From: Sphingomonas pokkalii
GTDB lineage: Bacteria > Pseudomonadota > Alphaproteobacteria > Sphingomonadales > Sphingomonadaceae
Assembly: GCF_003096275.1 (NCBI RefSeq)
Contig: NZ_QENQ01000001.1
Coordinates: 3,267,565-3,331,564 of the forward strand
Direction of reading: 5' to 3'
Length of the DNA: 64,000 nt
A model generated the notes under the pieces. It did no database searches, was not told the origin of the DNA, and worked only from the letters and a program-made list of their open reading frames with translations. The number at the start of each line of letters is the position of its first letter. Position 1 is the first letter of the stretch. Below are positions 55,757 through 63,992 of the stretch, piece after piece. The translations under genes were made by a program, and so were the position numbers.

Positions 55757-57733
55757 ATGCCGACTTCCCTCCGCCTGTTATCTGGGCTGCCGCTGGCGGC
55801 GCTGCTGGTTGTCGGGGCCGCGCGGGCGCCGGCGCCGACGCCCCAGGCGGTGCTGCCCGTGCAGCCGATGCTGGCGGCGGATGCAGGGCCACTGCTGACC
55901 GTCCAGGGCCTGCGCTTTCGCGATCTCAACCGCGACGGGCGGCTCGACCCCTATGAGGACTGGCGATTGCCGATCGCCCGGCGGGTCGGCGACCTGGTCG
56001 GGCGGATGACGCTGGAGGAGAAGGCGGGCACGATGATGCACGGCTCGCTGGCGGCGGTGGACAGCAGCGTCGGCGCCTCACAGATCGGCTATGATATGAA
56101 GGCCGCCGAGGCGCAGATCACCGGCCAGAAGATCACCAGCTTCATCACGCGGCTGGCGGTCGCGCCGGTGCGGATGGCGGAACAGAATAATGCGATCCAG
56201 GCGATCGCCGCGCGCGGCCGGCTCGGCATCCCGATCACGATCAGCACCGATCCGCGCCACCATTTCCAGGCAGTGTTGGGAGCGAGCGGCGAAACCCGCG
56301 GCTATTCGCAATGGCCCGAGACGCTCGGCTTCGCGGCGTTGCGCGATCCGGCGCTGATGCGTCGCTTCGCGACGGTGGCGCGGCAGGAATATCGCGCCAC
56401 CGGCATCCATCAGGCGCTGTCTCCCCAGGCCGATCTGTTCACCGATCCGCGCTGGTCGCGTGGGACGGGCACGTTCGGCGCCAATGCAGCACTCGCCCGC
56501 GCGATGGTGGAGGCCTATGTCACCGGCTTCCAGGGCAGCGATACCGGCTTGGTGCGGGACGGCGTCTCCACCGTGGTGAAGCATTGGGTGGGCTATGGCG
56601 CCAACCCCGAAGGCTTTGACGGCCATAACTATTACGGCCGGATCGCGCGGCTGGACAACGCCGCCCTGGAGACGCACATCCTGCCCTTCACCGGCGCCTT
56701 CCAGGCGGGGGTGAGCGGCGTGATGCCGACCTATGACATCCTGGAAGGGCCGAGCATCGAGGGCAGGCCGCTGGAGGCGGTTGGCGCAGGGTTCAACGCG
56801 CAGCTGCTCTGGCTGCTGCGCCAGCGCTATGGATTCCAGGGCATGGTGCTGTCCGATTGGGGCATCACGCGCGACTGCACCGCGGCGTGCCGGGACCCGA
56901 AGGTACCGCACACGCCGATGGAAATCGCGATGCCCTGGGGGGTGGAGCAACTCAGCCCGGCGCAGCGCTATGCCAAGGGCGTCAATGCCGGGATCGACCA
57001 GTTCGGTGGCGTAACGGAACCCGAGATGATCGTCGCGGGGGTGCGATCCGGGGCGATCTCCCAGGCGCGGGTGGACGAAGCGGTTGCGCGCATCCTGGCC
57101 ATCAAGTTCCAGCTCGGCCTGTTCGAGAACCCGATGGTAGATCCCGCGGCGGCGGCGCGGATCAATCCGCCCGAGGTGCAGCGCGAAGCGCTTGCCGCGC
57201 AGGCCGCGTCGCAGGTCTTGCTGAAGAATGCCGGCGGTCTGCTGCCGCTCAAGCCCGGCACGCGCGTGTGGCTGAAGGGAATCGATCCCGCGGTGGTGCG
57301 CGCCCACGGCCTGGAACCGGCCGCGACGATGGCGCAGGCGCAGGTGGCGATCCTGCGCACGGAAACGCCGTTCGAACGGCTGCACCCGCTGCATTTCTTC
57401 GGATCGCGCCAGCACGAGGGGCGGCTGGATTTCCGCCCCGGCGATGCCGACTATGATGCTGTCGCCACCGCTGCGGAGCGAATGCCGGTGGTGATGGCGC
57501 TGTTCCTCGACCGGCCCGCGATCATGACCGCCATCGCGCCCAAGGCGCAGGCGATCCTGGGCAATTTCGGCGTGAGCGACGCCGCCCTGCTCGATGCGAT
57601 CACCGGCAGGGTTCCGCCGCGCGGGCGGCTGCCGTTCGAACTGCCGTCCTCGATGGCAGCGGTCGCGGCGCAGGATCCGGCCAAGGGCGACGACAGCGCC
57701 GCGCCGCTGTTCCCATACGGAGCGGGGGAGTAG
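55757..57733 (+). CDS. GH3 beta-glucosidase-like enzyme, exported
   Basis: This 658-residue glycoside hydrolase family 3 protein has a signal peptide (MPTSLRLLSGLPLAALLVVGAARA). Catalytic landmarks are VVKHWVGYGANPEG (the substrate-binding KH motif) and GFQGMVLSDWG, whose Asp is the nucleophile. A calcium-loop-like segment DLNRDGRLDPYED (~56-68) precedes the barrel. The C-terminal alpha/beta sandwich is present, but the chain lacks a fibronectin-like domain. GAGG precedes the ATG. It should hydrolyse beta-glucosides or related oligosaccharides in the periplasm for the TonB receptor/MFS system. Confidence 0.92.
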   Translation: MPTSLRLLSGLPLAALLVVGAARAPAPTPQAVLPVQPMLAADAGPLLTVQGLRFRDLNRDGRLDPYEDWRLPIARRVGDLVGRMTLEEKAGTMMHGSLAAVDSSVGASQIGYDMKAAEAQITGQKITSFITRLAVAPVRMAEQNNAIQAIAARGRLGIPITISTDPRHHFQAVLGASGETRGYSQWPETLGFAALRDPALMRRFATVARQEYRATGIHQALSPQADLFTDPRWSRGTGTFGANAALARAMVEAYVTGFQGSDTGLVRDGVSTVVKHWVGYGANPEGFDGHNYYGRIARLDNAALETHILPFTGAFQAGVSGVMPTYDILEGPSIEGRPLEAVGAGFNAQLLWLLRQRYGFQGMVLSDWGITRDCTAACRDPKVPHTPMEIAMPWGVEQLSPAQRYAKGVNAGIDQFGGVTEPEMIVAGVRSGAISQARVDEAVARILAIKFQLGLFENPMVDPAAAARINPPEVQREALAAQAASQVLLKNAGGLLPLKPGTRVWLKGIDPAVVRAHGLEPAATMAQAQVAILRTETPFERLHPLHFFGSRQHEGRLDFRPGDADYDAVATAAERMPVVMALFLDRPAIMTAIAPKAQAILGNFGVSDAALLDAITGRVPPRGRLPFELPSSMAAVAAQDPAKGDDSAAPLFPYGAGE

Positions 57734-57776
57734 GCCCGTCCGCGCGGATGCGCACCGGCCATCCCCCGCCACGCCG

Positions 57777-58814
57777 TCATTCCGGCAATGCTGGCGCCTC
57801 GGCGTTCGTGTCCGGGAGATAGCGGGCCAGCGTAATGACGCCTTCTGGCGAGATTTCCAGATCGGCGGCTTCCGATCGGGCGCGCACCGGATAGGTCATC
57901 GTCGCGCCATCCTGGCCAAGCCGCGCGGGGCCCAGCTCTGCGTGGCTGAGCAGTGCGGTTGCACGCGTGAGATAGCGCGTCATCACCACCGCCGCCGCGC
58001 GGCCTGTTTCGCCCGAATAGGAAGCATTTGCGATCACTTGCTGGACCGCCAGCGATGCGCGGGAAAAGCCGATGGTGCGACCGGTCGCAAGCCATGAGGT
58101 TAGCGAAGCGCGGACAACCCCAGGCTCCACCGGCCCCGCAACGCGGGGGCCGTCCAGTGCCGAGAAACTCAGCGGCAGCAGCGCGGCGAGGGCGCTTTCG
58201 ACCGCGAACGTGCGTCGATCGCCGGGAAACTGCGCCGAAAAATGCAGATAGATGCGGAAATAATCCAGGAAGGCAGGCACCGTTCTGGCCTGGGCGACGG
58301 CGAAGGCCGCGGCCTCGGCGGCAAGGGGGGAAGAGGACAGGGGATCGCGGCGGAACTGCGCCAGCGCGACCTGATCCATCAGGCTGCGCGCTTGGAACAG
58401 CGGGGCGGAAGCGACGCGCATGGCCTCGAGCATCGCGTCCGTCGCCTGGAAATCGCGGTGGAAGAAGAGGCGCTCGTCCGCTGCCCACCGCTCGAGATCC
58501 CTGGCGAGGATACCCGACTCCTCCGCCGTCTCGGCCCTGTGGAGCGCCCGCAGGTCGTCCAGCTTGAGGGCCAGCAGCTTTGCGGGGCCGACCAGCAGGC
58601 CGATCCGAGGCAAAAGGATGAAGGGGCTGGCGTGGAGGCCTGCCTGCACGTCCATCAGCATTGCACGCTCATCGGCGAAGTGGAACTGCGCGATGGCTTC
58701 GTTCGCGGCCCACATATACCATTGAAGGCCACCGTCTATGTAGGAAAGCACCATGCGGGCATGATCCGATAGGTCCGTTCCGCGACGAAATCTGCCGTTA
58801 ATTATCATCGACAT
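57777..58814 (-). CDS. Unrecognised 345-residue protein
   Basis: I do not recognise this protein. The start at 58814 (MSMIINGRFRRGTDLSDHARMVLSYIDGG) has GGAGGA nine bases upstream; a longer reading frame to 59105 adds non-conserved sequence. It has no signal peptide. Much of it looks alpha-helical, with Trp- and Arg-rich central blocks (GILARDLERWAADERLFFHRDFQATDAMLEAMR) and moderately hydrophobic helices (SALAALLPLSFSALDG). The C-terminus is acidic and Pro-rich. It converges with the GH3 gene and is the last gene before the tRNA fragment. Coding bias matches its neighbours, so I consider it real. Confidence 0.65.
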   Translation of the reverse strand: MSMIINGRFRRGTDLSDHARMVLSYIDGGLQWYMWAANEAIAQFHFADERAMLMDVQAGLHASPFILLPRIGLLVGPAKLLALKLDDLRALHRAETAEESGILARDLERWAADERLFFHRDFQATDAMLEAMRVASAPLFQARSLMDQVALAQFRRDPLSSSPLAAEAAAFAVAQARTVPAFLDYFRIYLHFSAQFPGDRRTFAVESALAALLPLSFSALDGPRVAGPVEPGVVRASLTSWLATGRTIGFSRASLAVQQVIANASYSGETGRAAAVVMTRYLTRATALLSHAELGPARLGQDGATMTYPVRARSEAADLEISPEGVITLARYLPDTNAEAPALPE

Positions 58815-59093
58815 TCGACATGTTCCTCCCAAGCATCGCGCGGGACGATCGTAGCCTGCCGCGCCGCGACTGCAACTGTTTGTCAGATCGGCGATTTCTG
58901 CTGGCAGGGCATCAATGCGCGCAGCCTGGGCTGGCGTCGGTGAAATGCCGTGCCCTGCGTCAACGGCAGCATCAGGGCGAGGGGACGTGATGTTTCCCCA
59001 CCGTGACGGAGCCGATGTTGGCCCGCGCCAGGAGCGAGGAGGGACGACATCATGGCATCGCGCGCTAGCGTATCGATATCCGGGCGGAAACGG
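58815..59093. other. Gene-free stretch before the tRNA fragment
   Basis: About 280 bp hold no gene I can support. In the minus-strand reading this is the natural downstream flank of the tRNA-Lys gene. Confidence 0.45.
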
Positions 59094-59138
59094 TGGTGGA
59101 CGCACTAGGGCTCGAACCTAGGACCCGCTGATTAAGAG
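59094..59138 (-). tRNA. 3' fragment of tRNA-Lys(CTT), probable att site
   Basis: On the minus strand the last 45 nt of a tRNA are intact: anticodon loop CTCTTAA, stem TCAGC, variable GGGTC, T arm CTAGG-TTCGAGC-CCTAG, acceptor TGCGTCC, discriminator A and CCA. The match stops at the anticodon loop. Upstream of it the sequence (CATTTTCGCTGGA) cannot form the D arm or the other half of the acceptor stem. This is the displaced copy expected when an element integrates into a tRNA gene. From its orientation the element lies to the right (above 59138). Confidence 0.82.
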
Positions 59139-59610
59139 TCCAGCGAAAATGTTATAAATCAGGTATTTGACTGCATTCGTTCACATGAATCCTTAACAGG
59201 AATTGCCAGCAAATCCTTTGTTTGCACAATGGGCCACAACACAAAAGTGGTCACATGTTTTTGACAATATTCGACGGAGCGTGCCGCTGTTCAATGTCCG
59301 GGATGTTGGACACTCCGGAATGGCTCCTTTCAGGAGCGCAATTGGGATAGCGGACACTCCTGACAGTGAAACGGCGGGTCAGCTCCGCCCCCTTATTTCA
59401 GTCATTGCAGCTCGCGTGCCGATCACCTGAAAGCGGACAAAGATCTTGGTCGGTCTGATTGGCCGAGTCTGGGATTTTGCGGTCGTTCCTAAGCGACATG
59501 TTGAATGCCAAGTTCTTCACCAAAACTTGCCATTGAAAAATAGCCGATCCCTGGTTCGCGCGCGGGATCAGGCGTATGAATCGCTATTTGGAAGGCACCA
59601 AATCCTTCTA
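59139..59610. other. Gene-free left end of the integrated element
   Basis: About 470 bp are of lower GC than the flank and hold no supportable gene. Repeated GGACACTCC-like words occur at 59309-59318 and 59353-59362. I see no integrase here, although elements of this kind often carry one next to the att site. Confidence 0.45.
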
Positions 59611-59934
59611 TCAATCATACGGCTTCGGCTTAAGGCAATGGCCAATGGAAAAGTCGATCCTAGAACCATTGCGCTTAAGTACCCAAAAGCATTTTTTGGA
59701 AAATTGCGGAACGTCTGCGGGCGGCTTGTTGACCTCAAAGCCCAAAATGCCACCTGCAGCTTTTTCCTCGTATTCATCGTGGCGCTCGAGCAGCGCAAGC
59801 AGATCTTCTGCGTCTTGGTCGCTGACCTGATCGCCGATGTTGTAGCGATTTAGCATGGCCGTGAAGAACGCGGTGGCATCTCCAGCCTTAGCAAATGAGC
59901 GCGTGGTGAGAGATATTCGCCTAGCTTTCCCCAT
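59611..59934 (-). CDS. DUF3223/DCL-like protein, possibly truncated
   Basis: This 107-residue protein matches the DUF3223 pattern: RRISLTTRSFAKAGDATAFFTAMLNRYNIGDQVSDQDAEDLLALLERHDEYEEKAAGGILGFEV, then CFWVLKRNGSRIDFSIGHCL. The family occurs on mobile elements and next to nucleic-acid enzymes; its role is unknown. The ATG at 59934 has AAAGGAT eight bases upstream; 59940 is an alternative. The C-terminus KPKPYD stop comes slightly early compared with what I expect. It follows the helicase remnant by 75 bp on the same strand. Confidence 0.65.
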   Translation of the reverse strand: MGKARRISLTTRSFAKAGDATAFFTAMLNRYNIGDQVSDQDAEDLLALLERHDEYEEKAAGGILGFEVNKPPADVPQFSKKCFWVLKRNGSRIDFSIGHCLKPKPYD

Positions 59935-60009
59935 GGGCATTATCCTTTCTGCAGAGTGTACCGCGCCCGGTGTTCTGTCTACCCCCGCTGTGGCAGCTAG
60001 CCGATGGGG

Positions 60010-61380
60010 CTAAACCTCTTGGTTCATCGTGCCACCAGGGGGTGTCTCGTTGAGCAGCTTTTCACGCAGCTCACGCACAATGATGGTGGGAACACCAGCG
60101 CCTTCCAGCGCCTCTGCGTTGGCACGCATCCAGTCGCGACAGGCGTCCTGATCCAAATCATCCCTCGCGATCACCTCGTATAACGCGACGGCGCTCATCC
60201 GGGAAAGTCCCAGCTCCATCAGAGATAGCAGCGTCGGAGTCGAGATGCCAAATTCTAGAGCCAATCCGATGTCGAAAGTCTCTTGTAGAAGCTCGTCACG
60301 TCCAATCTGTTGTAGATGCAACTTTAGAACATCTCGGTAAGCGGCTATGTATTTTGGGGCGGCAAAGCGGGCAGTCTGCTCGACCATTTCCATCGTTTGC
60401 CGGCAGACCAGCGGGATGTTGACCTCCTTTCCGCTCCTTTGGAGGTTCTCGATGCGTTTTTTGATCATCCGCGCGAGCGACCAACCTCGGAGCCAGCGCT
60501 GCACAGTCACAGCATGGCCGTAAAGCAAGTCATCCGGTTTGAAGGCCGGATAAAGGTGATCGTTTATCGCCTTCATGACGAACATCGTTGAAACTACTGC
60601 CTCATCGTCTTCCGTCGCGGCCAAGATTAATTCCTCGGGCTCGCCGACATGCTGGCCAAAAAATTCGAGGAGGGATTGCATGGCAATGGCGCTTACGCCT
60701 GGATGGCGGGCGACCAATGTGGCCGGCAATCTATTTGCGTCACACAACTTAGCTAGCGCTGCATCCAAGTTCGCCACAAATTGCGGATCGTGTCGCTTCG
60801 CGAAAGCGGCGCCAGAGACTGAGCCCTCACGCAGGAAGGTCGAGATGAGATAGGACGACACCTGCTCGAGTTTGGAGTCTCGGCCGATTTCGTCCATCGA
60901 CATGCCGGAGCGTGCTTTTAGAAAGCTGAGGATTTGCGCGGGCGCTTCCAACACAGCGTCAGTCTCACGCTTGATTTCGTACCGCTGGCGCTTGGGCACT
61001 CCCTGCGGCCAAGCGTCTTCGTCATGAGGGTCGATGCAAACGATCTTGCCCTGAAACTCATCCCCCCAACGCCCCGCCCGGCCGGCCAAATTCCAAAAGT
61101 CATGCGCAAGCATATGCTTACCGCTGCCTTTCCTCGGACCGCGGAGCACGATCATTCGGCACGACAGATTGACACCCTCGATAAGCGTCGATGTGCATAC
61201 CAGAAAACGGATCTTGCCCGACTTGAACAGCCGCTCGATCTCTGACCGCAGCAGCGACGGCATGTTACCGTAATGAAAGGCAACCCCGCGCTCGACAAGC
61301 GGCGCGAGCAGATAGCCGGGATGGACCCCCTTTCGAGAGAGATCTGCAAGAGCTGCCAACTCAGGATCAATCGCTCCCTT
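60010..61380 (-). pseudogene. C-terminal remnant of a Ski2-like DEAD-box helicase
   Basis: The ~456 residues read from 61380 cover only the second half of a superfamily-2 helicase. Motif V is LVCTSTLIEGVNLSCR and motif VI is HDFWNLAGRAGRWG. A long helical C-terminal domain follows, ending LREKLLNETPPGGTMNQEV. The ATP-binding domain (Walker A, DExH) is missing. Upstream, the reading frame continues only into antisense sequence of a GFA-type gene, so the 5' end was lost at a recombination junction near 61380. Full-length relatives include the HamB helicase of Hachiman-type defence, but the exact family is not resolved. Confidence 0.75.
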
Positions 61381-61538
61381 ACACTGTCCAACTGCACCAT
61401 GATCCGCGCATAGAATGCTGCGCCAGTCGCCTTCTGGCAGCGATGGCAATGGCATGCGCGAATATTGAGGATCTCGCCGGTGCTTGTGTAGCGGCAGGCA
61501 CCGCACAGGCATCCACCGTTGATGGGATCAATCGTCAT
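61378..61538 (-). pseudogene. Truncated GFA-family (formaldehyde-activating-like) gene
   Basis: The first ~53 codons encode MTIDPINGGCLCGACRYTSTG and ACHCHRCQKATGAAFYARIMVQLDSV. These are the zinc-binding CxC and CxxC blocks of GFA/CENP-V-like proteins, which are normally about 120-150 residues. After that the frame carries no family sequence, because the helicase remnant begins there in another frame. The start overlaps the stop of the NTF2-like gene by 11 bp, showing it was the third gene of an operon with LysE and NTF2 before truncation. Confidence 0.75.
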
Positions 61539-61911
61539 GCGGCATTTCCTGGGCGCTATAGAAGCTCTCGCCTTCGACCTGCCGGCCATCGACGAAGCGC
61601 ATCGTTTCCAGCGCCCGCCTGGCCTTGCCGTTGCGTCGGGCCACATAGTGGACGCCCAGTACCTGCCGCTCGACATCGCAGACGGCGCCGATCAGGGTGA
61701 AATGCAGCTCGCTCGAAGCTTCCAGTGCCTGTGACCAATAAGCGCGCAAATTGGCCTTGCCCTCGATGACCGGCGACCCCGTCAGCTCCGCGGCAAGCGG
61801 GCTGATGAAGTGCGCCTCTTCGGCAAAATGCGCAAGAATGGCATCGAGATCGCGCGCGTTCCAGTTGGCGATCCAGTCCGCTGCAAATGTCTCCATGTCC
61901 GCCCGGTTCAT
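61528..61911 (-). CDS. NTF2/SnoaL-like protein
   Basis: This 127-residue protein has the cone-shaped NTF2-like pattern. The N-terminal helix METFAADWIANWNARDLDAILAHFAEEAHFISPLAAELTG is followed by strands ending ALETMRFVDGRQVEGESFYSA. Such domains act as small-molecule-binding enzymes or accessory proteins. It starts 11 bp after the LysE gene and overlaps the GFA remnant, so it is the middle gene of a former three-gene operon. Its specific function is unknown. Confidence 0.78.
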   Translation of the reverse strand: MNRADMETFAADWIANWNARDLDAILAHFAEEAHFISPLAAELTGSPVIEGKANLRAYWSQALEASSELHFTLIGAVCDVERQVLGVHYVARRNGKARRALETMRFVDGRQVEGESFYSAQEMPHDD

Positions 61912-61922
61912 CTCCCTCTCCC

Positions 61923-62516
61923 TCAGACCAAAAACAGCAGGGCGGTGAGCGCGGTCAGGATCGCCATCACGCGCACGAAGACGATCATGCCCTTGCGGCT
62001 TTCCAGCAGTTCGCGGGCTCCTGCGCCCATCGCTGCCCAGGTCGCGATGGAAGGCAGCCCGATCAGCACAAAGGCTGCGACGATAACGCCGAGCTGCAGG
62101 GCGAGCGGTCGACCGGGCACAGTGAAGCTGGCGATGGCAGGCATAGTGATCGCCCAGGCCTTGGGATTGACGAACTGGAAGGCAGCTGCCTGCAAGAAGG
62201 TCAGCGGATGCGCGCCCTCACGCCGTTCGACGCCTTCCGATCGCCAAAGCTTTACCGCCAGCCAGGCAAGATAGACGGCACCAAAGATCCGCACCGCCCA
62301 GCGCAGCACCGGCCATGCCTCGAACAGCGCCCCCAGACCCAGCCCACTGAGCACGAGCATCAGCGCGCAGCCGAAATTGATCCCGAAGATATGCGGGATT
62401 GTTCGCCGGAATCCGAAAACCAGCCCCGACGAGGCGAGCATGATGTTGTTGGGGCCGGGTGTCGCCGTGCAGACGAAACTGTACAGCGCAAGCGGGGCAA
62501 GCAGACTCGTGTCCAT
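61923..62516 (-). CDS. LysE/RhtB-family exporter
   Basis: This 197-residue inner-membrane protein has five to six hydrophobic spans. The hallmark N-terminus is SFVCTATPGPNNIMLASSGLVFGFRRTIPHIFGINFG and the block FQFVNPKAWAITMPAIA is typical of the LysE/RhtB superfamily. Members export amino acids or related compounds. It is divergent from a MocR-type PLP regulator, with 81 bp between the two starts, an arrangement common for MocR-controlled exporters. No aminotransferase pathway genes are nearby. Confidence 0.92.
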   Translation of the reverse strand: MDTSLLAPLALYSFVCTATPGPNNIMLASSGLVFGFRRTIPHIFGINFGCALMLVLSGLGLGALFEAWPVLRWAVRIFGAVYLAWLAVKLWRSEGVERREGAHPLTFLQAAAFQFVNPKAWAITMPAIASFTVPGRPLALQLGVIVAAFVLIGLPSIATWAAMGAGARELLESRKGMIVFVRVMAILTALTALLFLV

Positions 62517-62546
62517 GATGTTCTCCTGAACCGCTGGATGATCATG

Positions 62547-62586
62547 ATTGAACTATGAGTCAAATGTGATATTGCACCGGTTCAAT
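62547..62586. promoter_or_regulatory. Inverted repeat in the lysE / mocR divergent promoter
   Basis: ATTGAAC (62547-62553) and GTTCAAT (62580-62586) are perfect inverted copies with centres 33 bp apart, about three helical turns. This fits binding by a dimeric MocR regulator to two half-sites. The site lies between the two start codons and should affect both genes. Confidence 0.6.
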
Positions 62587-62597
62587 ATAGATCGGGG

Positions 62598-63992
62598 ATG
62601 GCAATGAAGGACTGGCAGCCGGATATCTCGAAGGGCAGTGCGCCGGTGTACGAGCGTCTCGTGTCCGCGCTGGAGGGCGATGTGCGCGATGGCCGCCTTG
62701 TGCCCGGCGACCGCTTGCCACCGCAGCGCGATCTGGCGCACCGCCTGTCCCTGAGTGTCGGCACGGTCAGCCGGGCCTATGTCGAGGCGGAGCGGCGGGG
62801 GTTTGTTTCCAGCCATGTGGGCCGGGGTTCGTTCGTTGCCGATCGCGCGAGGCCGCATTCCGCGTCACATGACACCGGCCCGCTCGACATGGCGCATAAT
62901 GTGCCGCCGCTCGATCCTGCCGAGCGCTGGATCGGGGAGGGGCTATCCCGCGTGCGCCAGCGCGCCGATCTTGGCGTAGCGGTGAACTATGCGCCGCCCG
63001 AAGGCTTGGCCTCGATCCGCGAGGCCGGGGCTTCCTGGTTGAAGCGCCGTCATGGCGTAATGCGTGCGGCTGCGGATCGGGTTATTCAGTGTAATGGCGG
63101 GCAGCATGGCCTTGCGCTCGCTTTCGCGGCGCTGGCGCGGCCGGGTGACACGATCCTGTGCGAAGCCGCAACCTATCCCGGCATCCGGACACTGGCCGAC
63201 CATGCGGGTTACCGCCTGCAGGGCGTTGCCATGGATGAGCGCGGCATCGACCCCGAAGCGCTCGCCCGCTGGGCCCGGGAGACTGGCGCCAAGGTGCTGG
63301 TCATAATCCCGACCTTGCAGAACCCGACCACGATCACGCTCGATGCCGCGCGCCGCGCTGACATCATCGAGGTCGCGCGCGCCCATGATCTGATGATCGT
63401 GGAGGACGAGGCCTATCGCGTATTCGCAAATGACGGTGCGCGGGACTGCTTTGCCGATCTCGCGCCTGAAAGGACATTGATGGTCGCGGGCGTTTCCAAG
63501 GCGGTCGCGCCCGGTTTGCGGCTCGGTTTCCTGTTGCCGCCTGATAATGAAGATATTCGCGATCGCCTGCTGCTGGGCATTCGTGCCTTTGGCTACAGCC
63601 CACCCTCGCTGGGCGGTCTGGTCTTCAGCCAGTGGGAACAGGATGGAACGGCCGACAGGATCGCTGACGATGTAATCACCGAAAGCGAGGCGCGGACACA
63701 GCTGGCCGCGTCGATCCTCGGCAAGGCGATGGCCCCGCCGGGGGCGGGCCGCAGCCTGCATGTCTGGATGCCGATGCCCATGCTCGATGCCGAACGGCTG
63801 AGCGCCCGCGCCTTGCGTGCCTCCATCGCGCTGACGCCGCCTGACGGACCGATTGTCGATGAGGCTGCACCCTCTGGCGTCCGTCTGTGTCTTGGCGGCC
63901 TGCGCTCGCGCGATGCTCTTGAACAGGCGCTTCGCGATATCGCTGCCATGCTGGCGACTGCCGGAGGCAGCGCTTCGAGCGGTCTGGTCTGA
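62598..63992 (+). CDS. MocR-type GntR/aminotransferase-fold regulator
   Basis: This 464-residue regulator fuses a GntR winged helix (APVYERLVSALEGDVRDGRLVPGDRLPPQRDLAHRLSLSVGTVSRAYVEAERRGFVSSHVGRGSFV, ~14-78) to a fold-type I aminotransferase domain. PLP-site motifs are visible: PTLQNPTT, VEDEAYRVF and VAGVSKAVAPGLRLGF with the PLP lysine. An ATG two codons downstream (62604) has better spacing from GGGG and may be the true start. It is divergent from lysE and likely regulates it in response to an amino compound. The gene ends 8 bp before the window edge. Confidence 0.92.
   Translation: MAMKDWQPDISKGSAPVYERLVSALEGDVRDGRLVPGDRLPPQRDLAHRLSLSVGTVSRAYVEAERRGFVSSHVGRGSFVADRARPHSASHDTGPLDMAHNVPPLDPAERWIGEGLSRVRQRADLGVAVNYAPPEGLASIREAGASWLKRRHGVMRAAADRVIQCNGGQHGLALAFAALARPGDTILCEAATYPGIRTLADHAGYRLQGVAMDERGIDPEALARWARETGAKVLVIIPTLQNPTTITLDAARRADIIEVARAHDLMIVEDEAYRVFANDGARDCFADLAPERTLMVAGVSKAVAPGLRLGFLLPPDNEDIRDRLLLGIRAFGYSPPSLGGLVFSQWEQDGTADRIADDVITESEARTQLAASILGKAMAPPGAGRSLHVWMPMPMLDAERLSARALRASIALTPPDGPIVDEAAPSGVRLCLGGLRSRDALEQALRDIAAMLATAGGSASSGLV

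Noticed and set aside
53277..55892. Open frame of 871 codons antisense to the third-locus TonB receptor
   Set aside because: Shadow frame; composition dominated by Arg, Ala, His and Gly, with no motif.
59446..59853. Plus-strand 135-codon frame in the element
   Set aside because: Antisense to the DUF3223-like gene, which shows family conservation; this frame does not.
60010..61512. The 500-codon frame as an intact helicase
   Set aside because: Residues before about 45 are antisense to a conserved GFA coding sequence and the ATPase lobe is missing, so it is treated as a remnant.
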